Source: Vulcanisaeta distributa JCM 11213 (GTDB taxonomy: Archaea; Thermoproteota; Thermoprotei; Thermoproteales; Thermocladiaceae). From it: 64,000 nt of DNA. The notes under the pieces were generated by a model. The model saw only the letters and a program-made list of their open reading frames with translations, made no database searches and was not told where the DNA came from. Positions within the stretch are counted from its first letter, which is position 1. The number at the start of each line of letters is the position of its first letter. Where the stretch lies: the NCBI GenBank assembly GCA_001316125.1, contig BBCS01000006.1:1-64000 (forward strand). The letters run 5' to 3'. This document shows positions 9,378 to 20,071 of this stretch, piece after piece. A program made the translations under genes and the position numbers.

Positions 9378-10778
9378 ATGAGCTGGAGTTTATTGGATGC
9401 ATTAAGGAATAGACCAGACATTGTTAGGGATTCGCTTAGGAAGAGAAGAATGGATGTTAACGTCGTTGATAGATTCATTGAGTTGGATAATAAGTGGAGG
9501 AGCTTAAGGCGGAGATTGATGAGCTGAGGCATAGGCACAACGTGATCACTAGGGAGGTTAGCAAGCTAAGCGGCGCCGAGAGGGAGAGGAAGATAATGGA
9601 GGCTAAGGAGTTATTGGGTGAGATTCAGAAGAAGGAGGAGGAGCTGGATAGCATTGAGAAGGAGAGGGAGAGGGTATTAAGGTCAATACCAAACCTTGTC
9701 CATGAAAGCGTACCCTATAATTGCCCAGAGGGTGTTGACTCAATACCCATTAGGTTCTACGGAACACCCAAGGTATGGGTCGGTCATATCAAGGAGTTTA
9801 AGGACCAAACTGAGCGTTTCGGCTTTAACGTGCCCTATGAAACCATTGATTGGAAACCCATTGGGCATGCCGACATGCTTGAGATGGTGCTTGGCATGGG
9901 CGATACGCTTAAGGCAGGTGAGGTTGCCGGGTCTAGGTTCTATTACCTATTCGATGACTTAGTGATGCTTGACATGGCGCTGATTGCCTATGCCATTGAT
10001 TATATGACTAAGAAGGGCTTCAGGCTCGTGCTTCCACCATACATGTTAAAGTATGAGGTACTCTCTGAGATCCTTGATATGGAAACATTCAAGGATATGG
10101 TGTATAAGGTGGAGAATGAAGACCTATACCTAATTGGTACTGCTGAGCATCCAATAGCCGCATACCTGAGGCGTACGGAGCTCCTTGAGGATCAATTACC
10201 ACTACTATTCGTCGGAGTATCACCGAGCTTCAGGAGAGAGGCCAGTGCAGGTAATAGGGATATGAAGGGTATTTTCAGGGTTCACCAATTCCATAAGGTT
10301 GAGCAGTTCGTGTTCTCACTACCTGAGGAGAGCTGGAAGTGGCATGAGGAATTGATAAGAAATGCCGAGGAGTTATGGCAGGGCCTTGGTTTACCATACA
10401 GGGTAGTACTGCTCTGCGCTCATGATATGGGTAGGTGCGCCGCCAAGCAGTATGACCTCGAGGTCTGGATGCCTGCCCAGGGAATGTATAGGGAAATGGT
10501 ATCATGCAGCAACTGCACTGACTGGCAATCTGCAAAGCTTGGGATCAGAGTTCTGAGGAAGGACATGAGGAGAGAGTTTGTGCATACCCTGAATTCAACA
10601 GCGATAGCCAGTACGAGGGCTATAACGGCAATACTTGAGAATTACCAGGAGCCTGACGGCACGTGTAATACCTAAGGTCCTGAGGAAGTACCTGGAGATA
10701 TTTAGTAAAGGACCGACGGACGCTATTTACCCAAGGAAGAAAGTGAAAGATGATAAGGGTAACCCAATTATTGAATAA
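9378..10778 (+). CDS. serS: Serine--tRNA ligase
   Basis: The N-terminal coiled-coil arm (residues about 30-110, rich in K/E/R) binds the long variable arm of tRNA-Ser. Class II core motifs follow: SPSFRREA (motif 2) and the motif 3 stretch [16 protein letters not shown]. This is the standard rather than the methanogen type. The frame shifts near 9498, where one G is missing in the coiled coil, and again near 10664, where [13 protein letters not shown] is in another frame. The corrected length is about 467 residues. The gene follows an AT-rich promoter region at 9332-9377. Confidence 0.9.
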
Positions 10779-10780
10779 AA

Positions 10781-11536
10781 TTAACGTTGGAGAATCTCGG
10801 CGTCACCCCCCCATAAATTGTTGAAGTACGTCTTAGCAATGTCAATTATGTAATCCTGCCTTGAGAATAGGCTTATGTAATCCACGCCATGCTTAATGAT
10901 TAGAACCACACCACCAACACCTATAAAGCCACCACCAAATAACTTATCCCTAACCCTAATGTGTATCCTGGGTGGTAAATCCTTGACATGGTTAACGATA
11001 TCGCGGGAAATCAATAGTCTGACCTCACTATTACGTGATATATCCTCAACCATGGATAGCACTCTATGGTCGAGTAGCTCCACATATGGGGGGGTTGCAA
11101 CGTCGAGATTGCCGTAACCCATCGACTTCATTATAAGTTCCTTGGTGCTATCGAGACCCCTAACAACATAGAGTAGCTCGCTTTGGGCTGTCACCCTGCC
11201 TTTATAGGCTGATTCATACATTAACTGCAGCGAATCTATTAATGGTTTTATTGAGTTCACATAATCAGAGAATCTCTGGATTAATCTATTGAATATGTCT
11301 GTTGGAGACACGGCATAGAACAGCTCAGGTCTCTTCTTATCATCAATCTCCACGTAACCTAACCTGTATAGTTTATGAAGTACTGAGTATACCTTAGATG
11401 ATGGTATGTTCGCCTTCATTGCGACATCCCTCGCGGTTAATGGACCATTCTCCACAAGCGCTATGTACGCCTTTATGTCATAGCTTGTTAATCCTATGAA
11501 CCTGGCAAGCTCCTGAAGTCTCTTCTCAATGCTCAT
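10781..11536 (-). CDS. TrmB-family transcriptional regulator
   Basis: The N-terminal winged helix (LTSYDIKAYIALVENGPLT through SKVYSVLHKLYRLGYV) is the TrmB type, followed by a C-terminal regulatory domain. The start is placed at ATG 11536 (MSIEKRLQELA), since the upstream extension lies in the promoter region. TrmB proteins respond to sugars or other metabolites. It is divergent from the tetraether synthase gene, 68 bp apart, so it may control that gene. C7 (10806-10812) and G7 (11088-11094) runs probably add one Gly and one Pro. Confidence 0.7.
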   Translation of the reverse strand: MSIEKRLQELARFIGLTSYDIKAYIALVENGPLTARDVAMKANIPSSKVYSVLHKLYRLGYVEIDDKKRPELFYAVSPTDIFNRLIQRFSDYVNSIKPLIDSLQLMYESAYKGRVTAQSELLYVVRGLDSTKELIMKSMGYGNLDVATPPYVELLDHRVLSMVEDISRNSEVRLLISRDIVNHVKDLPPRIHIRVRDKLFGGGFIGVGGVVLIIKHGVDYISLFSRQDYIIDIAKTYFNNLWGGDAEILQR

Positions 11537-11573
11537 AATAAAAACACTTCTGAGAGTATCAATTGGTGACAAA

Positions 11574-11583
11574 GCTTTTAAAT
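11574..11583 (+). promoter_or_regulatory. TATA-like promoter element of the tetraether synthase gene
   Basis: The box CTTTTAAATA lies about 25 bases before the ATG at 11605, within the 68-bp gap shared with the divergent TrmB regulator. Its position fits a leaderless transcript. Confidence 0.5.
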
Positions 11584-11604
11584 AATTAACCCTCAAGTTC
11601 CGTA

Positions 11605-13324
11605 ATGGTTCAGGTAGTGGCGGCTAAGACGGAATTGATTGAGGTGCAAAAACCGAGAAAGCCCCCCCTCGTGGACCTAAGCAGGTTCAAACTACCTAGC
11701 ATTACAGGAATGCGCTAGAGAATGAGAGACTACAGCAGATGTGGAAGAGACAATTTGGTTTACCGGACCATGTTAGGGTTGTCAAGGTCTCAGTATCGGT
11801 ATGCCCAGTCTGTAGTAGGCAGATACCAATGGTTGTTTATGAGGAGGATGGAGCAATATGGCTAAAGAAGACTTGCCCAGAGCATGGGACGTTCAGGGAT
11901 CTGTACTGGGGGCGATGCCGAGCTTTACTACTACTTCCTGCAATGGGATGCTCCTGAGTATATTGGTAAGGGCACGGCAAACCCAAACACAGACCTCAAC
12001 TACTACCTAGCGGCAGGTAGCTGCCCACAGGGCTGCGGCTTATGCCCAGTTCACAAGACGAATACCGTGCTGGCGATAATTGACGTAACGAATAGGTGTA
12101 ATATGAAGTGTCCAGTATGCTTTGCTAATGCCTATGCGGCTGGTTACGTGTATGAACCAACACTTGAGCAGATTGAGTACATGCTTAGAACGCTTAGGCT
12201 CAGAAGCCTGGGCGCCAAATGCCATTCAATTTAGTGGTGGTGAGCCGACGTTAAGGAATGACCTGCCGGAGATCATTAGGATGGCTAAAGCACTCGGTTT
12301 TGATCATATAGAGGTTAATACTAATGGTATAAGGCTTGCAAACGATATTGACTACTATAAGAAGCTCCTGGACGCTGGTATGTCAACGATTTATCTACAG
12401 TTTGATACAATAGACCCGAATAACCAGGGTGTATGGAGGCATAGGCTTTATGATCCAAGGGCGTACGCAGCCGTTAAGAAGAAGGTTATTGAGAATGCCA
12501 GGAAGCTTGGTCATAGGTCCGTGGTTTTGGTGGTCACGATGGCTAGGAATTATAATGATAAAGATATTGGTAAGATAATTGATTTCGCGGTTGAGAATAG
12601 GGATGTGGTTAGATGGATTAATATACAGCCCGTGGCCTTCGCAGGCAGGGCTAGGGAGTATAGTCCCGAGGAGATTAGGCAGTTCAGGATAACGATACCC
12701 GACGTAATAAATGAGATTGAGGCTCAGACAGGCGGTAAGATAAGTAAGTGGGACTGGAGACCAGTTAATTGGCCTGTGGCGCTTGGGAAGTTGGTTGAGG
12801 CAATAACGGGCAATCCAAAGCCAATATTTGGTAATAACCCTGTGTGTGGTGCATCGACATTTATCTACTACGATGAGGATACAAAGGATTTACTGCCAAT
12901 AACCAAGGTTGTTGATGTTGATGGTTTTGAAAAGACCGTTTGGGACCTACATAGTAAGGCCGTCAAGGGCGGTATTTGGAGAGGGATAGCTACGGTGGAA
13001 ACACTGAAGTTACTTAGGTACGTTAAGCACAAGGGCTTTAGGAACATACTTGCGAACTTCCTGATAAAGAAGGACTATGAATCGTTAGGTCAGGTAATGT
13101 TTAACGTAATTGGCCTTGGAATAATGCATTTCATGGATGTATTCAACTTTGATGTCCAGAGAGTCCAGAGGTGCGATATACACTATGCATCACCTGATGG
13201 TAGGATAATACCCTTCTGCACGATGAATAACTTCCACAGGGATAAGATTGAACATAGTTTTAAGATGGACGTTAAGGACTGGCTGAAGATAAAGCTCGCA
13301 AAGAATACGGCAATTTACATATAA
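11605..13324 (+). CDS. tes: Radical SAM tetraether lipid synthase (Tes-type)
   Basis: The N terminus has a rubredoxin-like metal site (CPVCSRQIP, then CPEHGTF). Next come the cysteine-rich stretch CPQGCGLCP and the radical SAM motif CNMKCPVC. IQFSGGEPT and further cysteines (NPVCGAS, RCDIH, PFCTMNN) follow, as expected for an enzyme with auxiliary clusters. Tes joins two archaeol chains to make GDGT membrane lipids, which fits a thermophilic crenarchaeon. Corrections needed are one G at about 11709, four rather than five Gs at 11908-11912, and two missing bases at about 12200-12212. The corrected length is about 573 residues. The homology call is from motif order and could be off within the wider radical SAM superfamily. 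Confidence 0.75.
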
Positions 13325-13410
13325 TAGAAATCTCCATTAAGGATTTATCCGTATTTATTCAACCTCGCATCTAAGTAATTATTAATAAGCATTCTTTACT
13401 TACAAGTAAT

Positions 13411-14574
13411 GTGAAACCAAGAGGCAGGTTCATCCTGGATTCAATCATAAACTCATCGGATAACCTACTCATAGTTGTACCACCATTTATAAATTCCCTA
13501 TTTTCAGCCGTGGCACTTTTAATGGAACGCTTTAGGAGGGGGGGCTTATTAACGCACATAACTTTATTAACGTTAGAGTCGTTAAATGATCTGAGGAGAG
13601 ACGTAATAGGTAGGTATAGTTCAGTCTTGCTTGTTGATCCACCTACGGTTACGAGACTTGAGGAATTGTCGCACTCCCTCAATGGTAAAAGGGTATTCGT
13701 AATTGGTAGAGAGGATATTGACTGGGTCAATACTGACGCTTATTTAGAATACACGGACTCGATACCTCAGTTAATATGGCAATTACTAAATAATGAGTTA
13801 GGTCAAGACTCAATGAGGTTCCTGGAGAGCGCGATTGCTTACGAGTTTTCCGTAATGCCTGACTATAATATCTCGTTATTCAATGGTTGGTTAACGACAG
13901 AACTAATTAACTACCCGGCATTGCCAGGAATATTAAGGCTACCATTAAGTGCTTCATTATCACGTGCCTTCTCACCCGTAATACCCAACATAACGGGTAG
14001 TGAGACCGAGGCTAAGAACCTCGTGAAGGCCATTACAAGGAAGGGTGATGCGTTATATAAGGACCTTAATGAGGATGAGGTAATGGCACTACTAAAGTAC
14101 ATTGGCGATTTCATGTTAAGGGCTGGATTTAGGGGGGGTGATTATTTAGATAAGCTCGTGCTCATGCATAGGAGGTGGGTTAATACCGATATTGATGTCT
14201 TAGAGACTATACTTGCCGTAGAGTCTCAGTTAGTGCTTTGGGAGTATGCAGGTGGGCTATTAAATCCTGTGCTTAATCCACAAAGTGTTAAGGATCTAGA
14301 TAATCTGTTTGTTAAATATATAGCCGTGATTAGTGAGTACATGAAACAATTAGATAGGGATAGCATTACGGTAAGGCAGGGCTACCAACCACTAACATTA
14401 ATTGACAGGCTGTGCTCAATCATGAACTTTAAAATTGAGAACAAGAACAAGTCTTTCCTCATTGAGAATGAACCGTTACAGCTAATTTGCGCATTTAATG
14501 AGGAGGTTGCGGATGCAGATTTAGTGTTTAAACGCAATAACTATTCAATAGCCGTGAAGGGATTGAGACAATGA
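13411..14574 (+). CDS. RecJ/Cdc45-like protein, probably catalytically inactive
   Basis: This 387-residue protein starts at GTG 13411. The order of segments resembles the archaeal RecJ/GAN/Cdc45 family: a first strand (NLLIVVPPF) where DHH enzymes carry their motif, then VLLVDPP, then the characteristic FSPVIPNITGSE and a segment rich in D/E before YIGDFMLRAG. The DHH aspartates and histidines are not visible, as in the inactive crenarchaeal RecJ-like subunit of the CMG replicative helicase. The gene order RecJ-like, pcc1, rps3ae is conserved in many archaea and supports the call. G7 runs at 13538-13544 and 14132-14138 keep the frame. Confidence 0.6.
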   Translation: MKPRGRFILDSIINSSDNLLIVVPPFINSLFSAVALLMERFRRGGLLTHITLLTLESLNDLRRDVIGRYSSVLLVDPPTVTRLEELSHSLNGKRVFVIGREDIDWVNTDAYLEYTDSIPQLIWQLLNNELGQDSMRFLESAIAYEFSVMPDYNISLFNGWLTTELINYPALPGILRLPLSASLSRAFSPVIPNITGSETEAKNLVKAITRKGDALYKDLNEDEVMALLKYIGDFMLRAGFRGGDYLDKLVLMHRRWVNTDIDVLETILAVESQLVLWEYAGGLLNPVLNPQSVKDLDNLFVKYIAVISEYMKQLDRDSITVRQGYQPLTLIDRLCSIMNFKIENKNKSFLIENEPLQLICAFNEEVADADLVFKRNNYSIAVKGLRQ

Positions 14575-14834
14575 TAATTAGAGGTAGTGTTGTCTTAGAA
14601 ATCACTACGAAAAATGCTGAGGATTGCCAGGTAATCGCATCATCATTACTACCTGATGAGAAGGGATTGCCTCAAGGCATCTCGTCAATTATTAAGTGCG
14701 TTGATAATAAGTTAATTTATGAGGTTACGTATAATGTGGAAAGCGATAGGTTATTGAGTATTTATAACACAATCGATGATTTCATTAGGAATTTAAGAAT
14801 CGTGATGGAGTCCCTCAGTGGTTTAGGAAGGTAA
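14571..14834 (+). CDS. pcc1: KEOPS complex subunit Pcc1
   Basis: This 87-residue protein has the size and fold pattern of Pcc1: an N-terminal strand pair, the NVESDRLLSIYNTIDDFIRNL helix region and a short tail. Pcc1 is the dimerisation subunit of KEOPS, which with Kae1 and Bud32 makes the t6A modification of tRNAs reading A-starting codons. Its ATG overlaps the stop of the upstream gene by 4 bases (ATGA). The Bud32 kinase gene is also in this window at 20.6-21.3 kb. No frameshift is needed. Confidence 0.75.
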   Translation: MIIRGSVVLEITTKNAEDCQVIASSLLPDEKGLPQGISSIIKCVDNKLIYEVTYNVESDRLLSIYNTIDDFIRNLRIVMESLSGLGR

Positions 14835-14873
14835 AAATATAAAAAGGGTCTTTTGATCAACGATAAGACCAAC

Positions 14874-15545
14874 GTGTCTGAGCAGAAGCAGGTTAAGACG
14901 GGTAAGTGGATGATTAAGAGATGGTTCACTGTATATGCGCCTGCATTATTTAATGGAATAGAACTTGGTGAGGTACCTGCCAATGAGCCCAATGCGCTCA
15001 TTGGCAGGACAATAGAGGTAACATTATTCGATATAACAAGAGATCTTAGCCACCTTCATATAAAATTGAGATTCCAAGTAGATAGGATTGAGGGTGAAAG
15101 AGTGTATACGAGATTTAAGGGTATGGAGTTAACAAGAGATTATGTAAAGAGTTTAATTAGAAGGGGGGGTTCAAGCCTAATCCAGTTGATTCAGGATATA
15201 AATACTACGGATAACGCGTTACTTAGGGTCACGGTACTTGCCATGACACCAACAAGGTGTAAGTCAAGCCAAAAGAGGGCGATTAGGAGTGAATTTTCTA
15301 AGGCATTAAATGAGATCGCGAGTAAGGCTGACTTCAATGGGTTCATAAAGACCGCGGTATTTGGTGATGTAGGTAACCAATTATTTGCGGTTGGCAAGAA
15401 AATATACCCGCTAAGGAAGGTTGAGATTTATAAGATAAAGGTATTAAGATACCCAACCGGTGGTGAGACTAAGCCAGTGGGTGAGGAGGTTAAGGTTGCA
15501 GAGACAACTGCTGAGTCTCAACCCTCTTCTTCACCTTCCTCATAA
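14874..15545 (+). CDS. rps3ae: 30S ribosomal protein S3Ae
   Basis: The protein contains KWFTVYAP-like and EVTLFDITRDLSH segments, then FRVQ-type strands and TPTRCKSSQKRAIR, characteristic of archaeal S3Ae (eukaryotic S1e). GTG 14874 (start of VSEQKQ) is preferred over TTG 14853 because the family starts there and a TATA-like AT stretch lies at about 14834-14844. A G7 run (15163-15169) gives IRRGGSS where relatives have a shorter loop. The tail is Ser/Glu-rich. Its 3' end overlaps the convergent KH-protein gene by 28 bases. Confidence 0.9.
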   Translation: MSEQKQVKTGKWMIKRWFTVYAPALFNGIELGEVPANEPNALIGRTIEVTLFDITRDLSHLHIKLRFQVDRIEGERVYTRFKGMELTRDYVKSLIRRGGSSLIQLIQDINTTDNALLRVTVLAMTPTRCKSSQKRAIRSEFSKALNEIASKADFNGFIKTAVFGDVGNQLFAVGKKIYPLRKVEIYKIKVLRYPTGGETKPVGEEVKVAETTAESQPSSSPSS

Positions 15546-16116
15546 TAAGTCCTACTTAACCTTTCCATCAACTCCCTATACTTACTCTCCCTCTTCCAAT
15601 TCTGAATCCACCTATATACCGTGGCGTGCTGCCTACCGCGGATGAGCATCTCTATGGCTTCCCTAGCCACCTTAACATTCTCATAAAGACCAAGTATTGC
15701 TATGTACTTATCGCCAACCACTATATTTGTATCTGTTAACTCCTGGAGAACTCTCTTAGCCCTACCATCCTCACCGATTATTCTAGCCTTAATCCTGTTA
15801 ATATGGTTAGACTTATCCTTATTAATGTAATCCCTTAAATCAATTATTTCAAGAGTATAATCATCACTCCTTAGGTTCTGGGCATCATTATAATCAAAGC
15901 CATACGATATCGCCTCAATAATATTCTTAGCCTTCATTAGTTGATCAAAGTTCGTGTTATTACCTGGAATTATCGTAACCTCACCCCCCCTATCATTATC
16001 AACAATTATCCTAACACCAACTCCTCCTCGATTGACTTTACGGAATCGTTAATCGCCTTCAACCTATTTTTCTCAACCACGAGCTTAAAGCCTCCCTTCA
16101 TGTAGTCACTTATCAT
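15518..16116 (-). CDS. KH-domain pre-rRNA processing protein (Dim2/Pno1/KRR1-like)
   Basis: The second KH domain is clear: ARIIGEDGRAKRVLQELT, then DKYIAILG and an RGRQHATVYRWIQ tail typical of archaeal Dim2. The N-terminal KH half is in another frame upstream, starting at ATG 16116 (MISDYMKGGFKLVVE). It joins if one G is restored near 16022. A C7 run (15984-15990) adds a Gly. Dim2 acts in 3' maturation of 16S rRNA with the Nob1 nuclease. The gene converges on rps3ae with overlapping ends. Confidence 0.8.
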
Positions 16117-16211
16117 GTTCCCATTTACATAGTCTCCTCGGATTAAAAATCTTGCTTTTTCCGTGAGTTTGTAAATTATTAATAATTATAATTATTACTA
16201 TGGTAGGAAAA

Positions 16212-16220
16212 TTTTAAATA
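16212..16220 (+). promoter_or_regulatory. TATA-like promoter element of the pgk-gap operon
   Basis: The box TTTTAAATA is about 26 bases before the pgk ATG at 16246. There is no room for a Shine-Dalgarno leader, which fits leaderless transcription. A repeated TTTACCCAG motif occurs just after the start codon (16252-16270). Confidence 0.6.
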
Positions 16221-16245
16221 TACTACCTAACCATAACTGGGTAGT

Positions 16246-17457
16246 ATGGGTTTACCCAGTTTACCCAGTTCACTCCCAACAATAAACCTATGTAGTAAAG
16301 GCAGGGTGTTAGTTAGGGTTGACATGAATGTCCCAATAAACAGGGATTCTGGTGAAATACTTGATGAATATAGGATTGAGGCTCATTCAAAAACCATCAA
16401 GCACCTTGTCGATTTAGGTTTACCTGTTGTTGTGGTAACGCACCAAGGCAGGCCTGGAGATCCAGAGTTCGTGTCCCTTGAAATGCACGCCAAGGTTCTT
16501 AGTAAATACCTGGGTATGGAGGTGAACTTCATAGATGACGTCATAGGACCTAGGGCGCGTGAGGAAATAGGTAAGTTAAGGCCTGGTGAGGTGTTAATGC
16601 TTGATAACCTCAGGCTCATTAGTGAGGAGGTTATTGAGGGAGAGCCGCAAAAACTTGCAAGTACATACCTAGTGAGAAAGTTAGCGCCATTATTTAATTA
16701 CTTTATCCTTGATGCCTTTGCCACGGCGCACAGGTCGCAACCAAGCATTGTTGGGTTCCCATACGTATTACCGAGCTGTATGGGTCTCATAATGGAGAGG
16801 GAGGTCAATGCATTAAGTAAGGTGCTTAACACGAGGGGTGTATCCACGGTATTAATTGCCGGCGGCGCTAAGGTTCCAGAAACCGTTAAGGCCATTAAGG
16901 CATTACTAACTAAGAACCTAGTTAATAAGGTATTAGTTGGCGGGTTGGTTAGTCAATTGTTCCTGGCTTTGAAGCATGGTAATAATAAGTTACTTAGTAA
17001 CGTTAAAGTCGACCAAGGCACTATCAATGACGCGATGGATATAATGAAACTATTCAGCGATAAGATAGTACTTCCAGCAGATGCCGTTCAATCAGATGGT
17101 AAGGTGATTGAACCAAGTAATGCGCAATCAATGTTTGACATAGGGCCTGAGACAATCGAACTATTCAATAAGTATTTGATAACGGCTGATATCGCAATAA
17201 TGACAGGACCTCTTGGTTTAGTTGAGGTTGACCAATTTGCGGCAGGTACAAGGGAAGTTATGAAGGCCATGGTTTATAACGCCCAATTCACGGTAATTGG
17301 TGGTGGACATACAATAATGTCGGCCAGGAAGTTCGGGTTAATAGATAGGATAAGCCACGTATCCACTGGCGGTAGGGCTTTCATTCAATTCCTAGCAGAC
17401 CCATACCTACCCGGTATTAAAGCCCTTGAACTCTCTAAGTCGAGGTTCTGGGTGTGA
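16246..17457 (+). CDS. pgk: Phosphoglycerate kinase
   Basis: This 403-residue protein is intact in one frame. It carries VLVRVDMNVPIN near the N terminus, THQGRPGD, the LDAFATAHR segment, GGAKVPET, and a C-terminal IGGGHT nucleotide loop. It transfers phosphate from 1,3-bisphosphoglycerate to ADP in glycolysis and the reverse in gluconeogenesis. Its stop is 3 bases before the GAPDH ATG, a conserved pairing. Confidence 0.95.
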   Translation: MGLPSLPSSLPTINLCSKGRVLVRVDMNVPINRDSGEILDEYRIEAHSKTIKHLVDLGLPVVVVTHQGRPGDPEFVSLEMHAKVLSKYLGMEVNFIDDVIGPRAREEIGKLRPGEVLMLDNLRLISEEVIEGEPQKLASTYLVRKLAPLFNYFILDAFATAHRSQPSIVGFPYVLPSCMGLIMEREVNALSKVLNTRGVSTVLIAGGAKVPETVKAIKALLTKNLVNKVLVGGLVSQLFLALKHGNNKLLSNVKVDQGTINDAMDIMKLFSDKIVLPADAVQSDGKVIEPSNAQSMFDIGPETIELFNKYLITADIAIMTGPLGLVEVDQFAAGTREVMKAMVYNAQFTVIGGGHTIMSARKFGLIDRISHVSTGGRAFIQFLADPYLPGIKALELSKSRFWV

Positions 17458-17460
17458 GCC

Positions 17461-18510
17461 ATGACGGTAAGAGTTGGCATAATGGGCTATGGAACGATCG
17501 GAAAGAGAGTTGCCGATGCCATAATGAAGATGGATGACATGGAGTTAATTGGCGTAATTAAACAAACCCCTGATTACGAGAGTGAGGTTGCCATAAGCAA
17601 GGGCATTAGGTTATATACCTATGAGGATAGAATTAATAAGTTTGAGAAGGCTGGGATTAGGGTTGCGGGAACAGTCAATGACCTTATCAAGAGCATTGAT
17701 GTTATTATTGACGCCACACCTGATGGTGTTGGTGCTGAGAATAGGGCTAAGATTTATGAACCCATGGGATTAAGGGCCATATTCCAAGGTGGTGAAGAGG
17801 CCGACGTTGCCGAGGTAAGCTTTAATGCCCTTGCCAATTATGACATGGCTATTGGTAAGAGGTTTATTAGAGTCGTTAGTTGTAATACGACGGCCCTTTC
17901 GAGATTAATAAGTGCCTTTCTAGTTCATGGCTATAAGATAAGGAGAGTCAGGGCATATTTAGTGAGGAGAGGTGCCGATCCTAGGGAGTTTAAGAAGGGG
18001 GCCCATTAATGACGTCGTATTTAACCCAGCGACAGTGCCTAGTCACCATGGACCTGATGTACAGACGGTGCTCCCCCCCACAATAGACATCGTTACAATG
18101 GCCGTGGCAGTACCCACAACAATGATGCATCTACACATGGTCAACATAGAGTTTGATGGACAAGTGAGTAAGGGTGAGGTTGTGAAGGTTCTTGAGGAGA
18201 CACCAAGGATATTACTATTCAATTCATCATCGAGGAAGTTTGAGTCCCTCGCACAAATAATTGAGTGGGCTAGGGATATGGGTAGGCTTAGGGTGATGTT
18301 ATGGAGAACGCGATAATAGAGGACTCAATAACTGTGTTCCAGAATGAGCTTTTCCTAATGCAGGGCGTTCATCAGGAGAGTATCGTAGTTCCTGAAAATA
18401 TTGATGCCGTGAGAGCCATGTTCAAGCTTTCCAGTAAGTGGGATTCGATTAGAAAGACGGACTTAGGGCTTAATATAATGACTACGGGTAAGAATTACAA
18501 CCTTGCTTAA
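17461..18510 (+). CDS. gap: Glyceraldehyde-3-phosphate dehydrogenase, archaeal type
   Basis: The protein has the Rossmann start [16 protein letters not shown], the catalytic cysteine in [11 protein letters not shown], and a C-terminal [11 protein letters not shown]. Three frames must be joined. A G5 run at 17997-18001 should be four ([12 protein letters not shown]). The GGG near 18296 should be four (RGDVMENAI). A C7 run (18073-18079) adds a Pro to VLPTID. The corrected length is about 349 residues. It is in an operon with pgk. A GfcR-type regulator, which in other archaea controls glycolytic genes, lies 18 kb away. Confidence 0.93.
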
Positions 18511-18554
18511 TCACAGGTTCAAAGCTTTTAAGCTTGAATAACCCCCGTACTTGT

Positions 18555-19615
18555 ATGGACATAGACTTACTTAGTCGATTATCAACGGAGGTGGGTCCCT
18601 CAGGATTCGAGGATAGGGTAAGGAGAGTTATCAGGGGGGGCTTAGTGAGTGACTATGCTGATGATGTTAGGGTTGATAATATGGGTAACCTCATTGCGAG
18701 GGTTGGTGATGGGTCATTTAAAGTCTTAATTAGTGCTCATATGGATGAGGTAGGCGTAATGGTTTCACACATAGATCAAAGAGGCTTCCTAAGAATAGTA
18801 CCCATTGGTGGTTTAGATCCCTGGGCACTACTCGATAAGGAGTTAATATTCATGGGTAAGGATGGTGACGTGGTTGGTGTCGTGGGTGTTGACCCGCCAC
18901 ACTTACGTAAGGAGAAGCCACCCTCAAAGTTTGAGGAGTTATATGTCGATGCTGGCTTTAGCAGTAGGGATGAGGCCTTAAAGAATGGAATTGTGCCAGG
19001 GACCCAGGTACATTTGCAGGTAGTTTTAGGCAGAGGGGGGGTTCTGTGGTTATTGGGAAGGCATTTGATAATAGGGTTGGTTGTACCGTTCTGATTGACG
19101 CACTTAAGAGCATTAGAAATAAGGTGGGTGGTGACGTATCATTATACTTCGCGTGGAATACGCAGGAGGAGGTTGGCCTTAGGGGGGGTATCAATGCCGT
19201 TGTTCACCAGGTTAATCCTAATGTGGCTTTTATCGTGGAGACTACGGTAGCCGCTGATGTACCAACGAGTAGTGAGGATGTATGGGTTACAAGGCTCGGT
19301 GGTGGTGCTGCACTGAGGGCATTTGATAGGTCTATGATTACAAACCCAAGGTTGTTGTCCGTGGCCATTGAGGTGGCTGAGAGCAGCAATATTAAGTATC
19401 AAGTCCAGGTTAACCCATATGGAGGTACAGACGCGGGTGTGATACATATGTATGGTACAGGTGTTCCATCATTAGTAATCTCTACTCCAGCAAGGTACAT
19501 ACATTCACCGGCATCATTAATAAACACTGATGACCTAAAGCAGGTTGAGGATTTACTTAAGACCCTATTGCTAAATATTGATGTGATTAGGAGCAAGGCC
19601 TTGATTAGTGAGTAA
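18555..19615 (+). CDS. M42-family metallo-aminopeptidase (TET-like)
   Basis: The metal ligands are all present: AHMDEVG near residue 66, FDNRVG in the second frame, the TQEEVGLRG catalytic glutamates, an ETT segment and a C-terminal HSP. A G7 run at 19035-19041 shifts the frame just before VIGKAFDNR. G7 runs at 18634-18640 and 19182-19188 keep frame but add Gly. ATG 18555 is chosen because a TATA-like TTTTAAGC lies about 25 bases upstream. Such enzymes form large tetrahedral complexes that trim peptides from the proteasome. Confidence 0.88.
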
Positions 19616-19617
19616 TC

Positions 19618-20067
19618 ATGGAGGCTAAAAGGGTGATGACGCTAATTGGTAAGGAGCAGGCCGTTGTTGGTAAGACCTTTAGATTATACTCTGTCCCAAA
19701 TGAATGTAGGCAATGCAGATTATTTAACATATGCGTGGCTAGGCTTAAGCCAGGTAGGTTTATAGGATTATTGAGGTTAAGCACGTCGGCTTACCACAAC
19801 CTAATAAATGCCTTTTAACGGGTGAGGACATGGTCCCAATAATTGCTGAGGAACTTCCAATAATTGTTCCAATACCGTCTAAACTGTTTATTGAGGGCGT
19901 TGTCATTACATATACAAGGTCATTAATTACATGCAATGACGCTAAGAAGTACTTACCCAGTGATAATGTGCTTAGATGGTACGAAGATAAAGATTGTGAG
20001 GGAGACTAGCCGAATTAAGTGTAATAATGAGGGTTACGTACTTGCTGAGGTAATACCGCTCGATTAA
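19618..20067 (+). CDS. UPF0179-family cysteine-rich protein
   Basis: The protein has the family pattern NECRQCRLFNICVARL near residue 28, then a segment starting IIEVKHVGLPQPNKC in the next frame and a final IKCNNEGYVLAEV. Two frame changes are needed: a lost base near 19764 and a surplus base near 19989. With these the product is about 149 residues, the normal family length. UPF0179 proteins are conserved in archaea and their role is unknown. It starts 2 bases after the peptidase stop. Confidence 0.7.
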
Positions 20068-20071
20068 TCAT

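Noticed and set aside
9143..9538. A 131-residue minus-strand ORF across the KorB/SerRS junction.
   Set aside because: It is antisense to two well-supported genes and has no recognisable domain.
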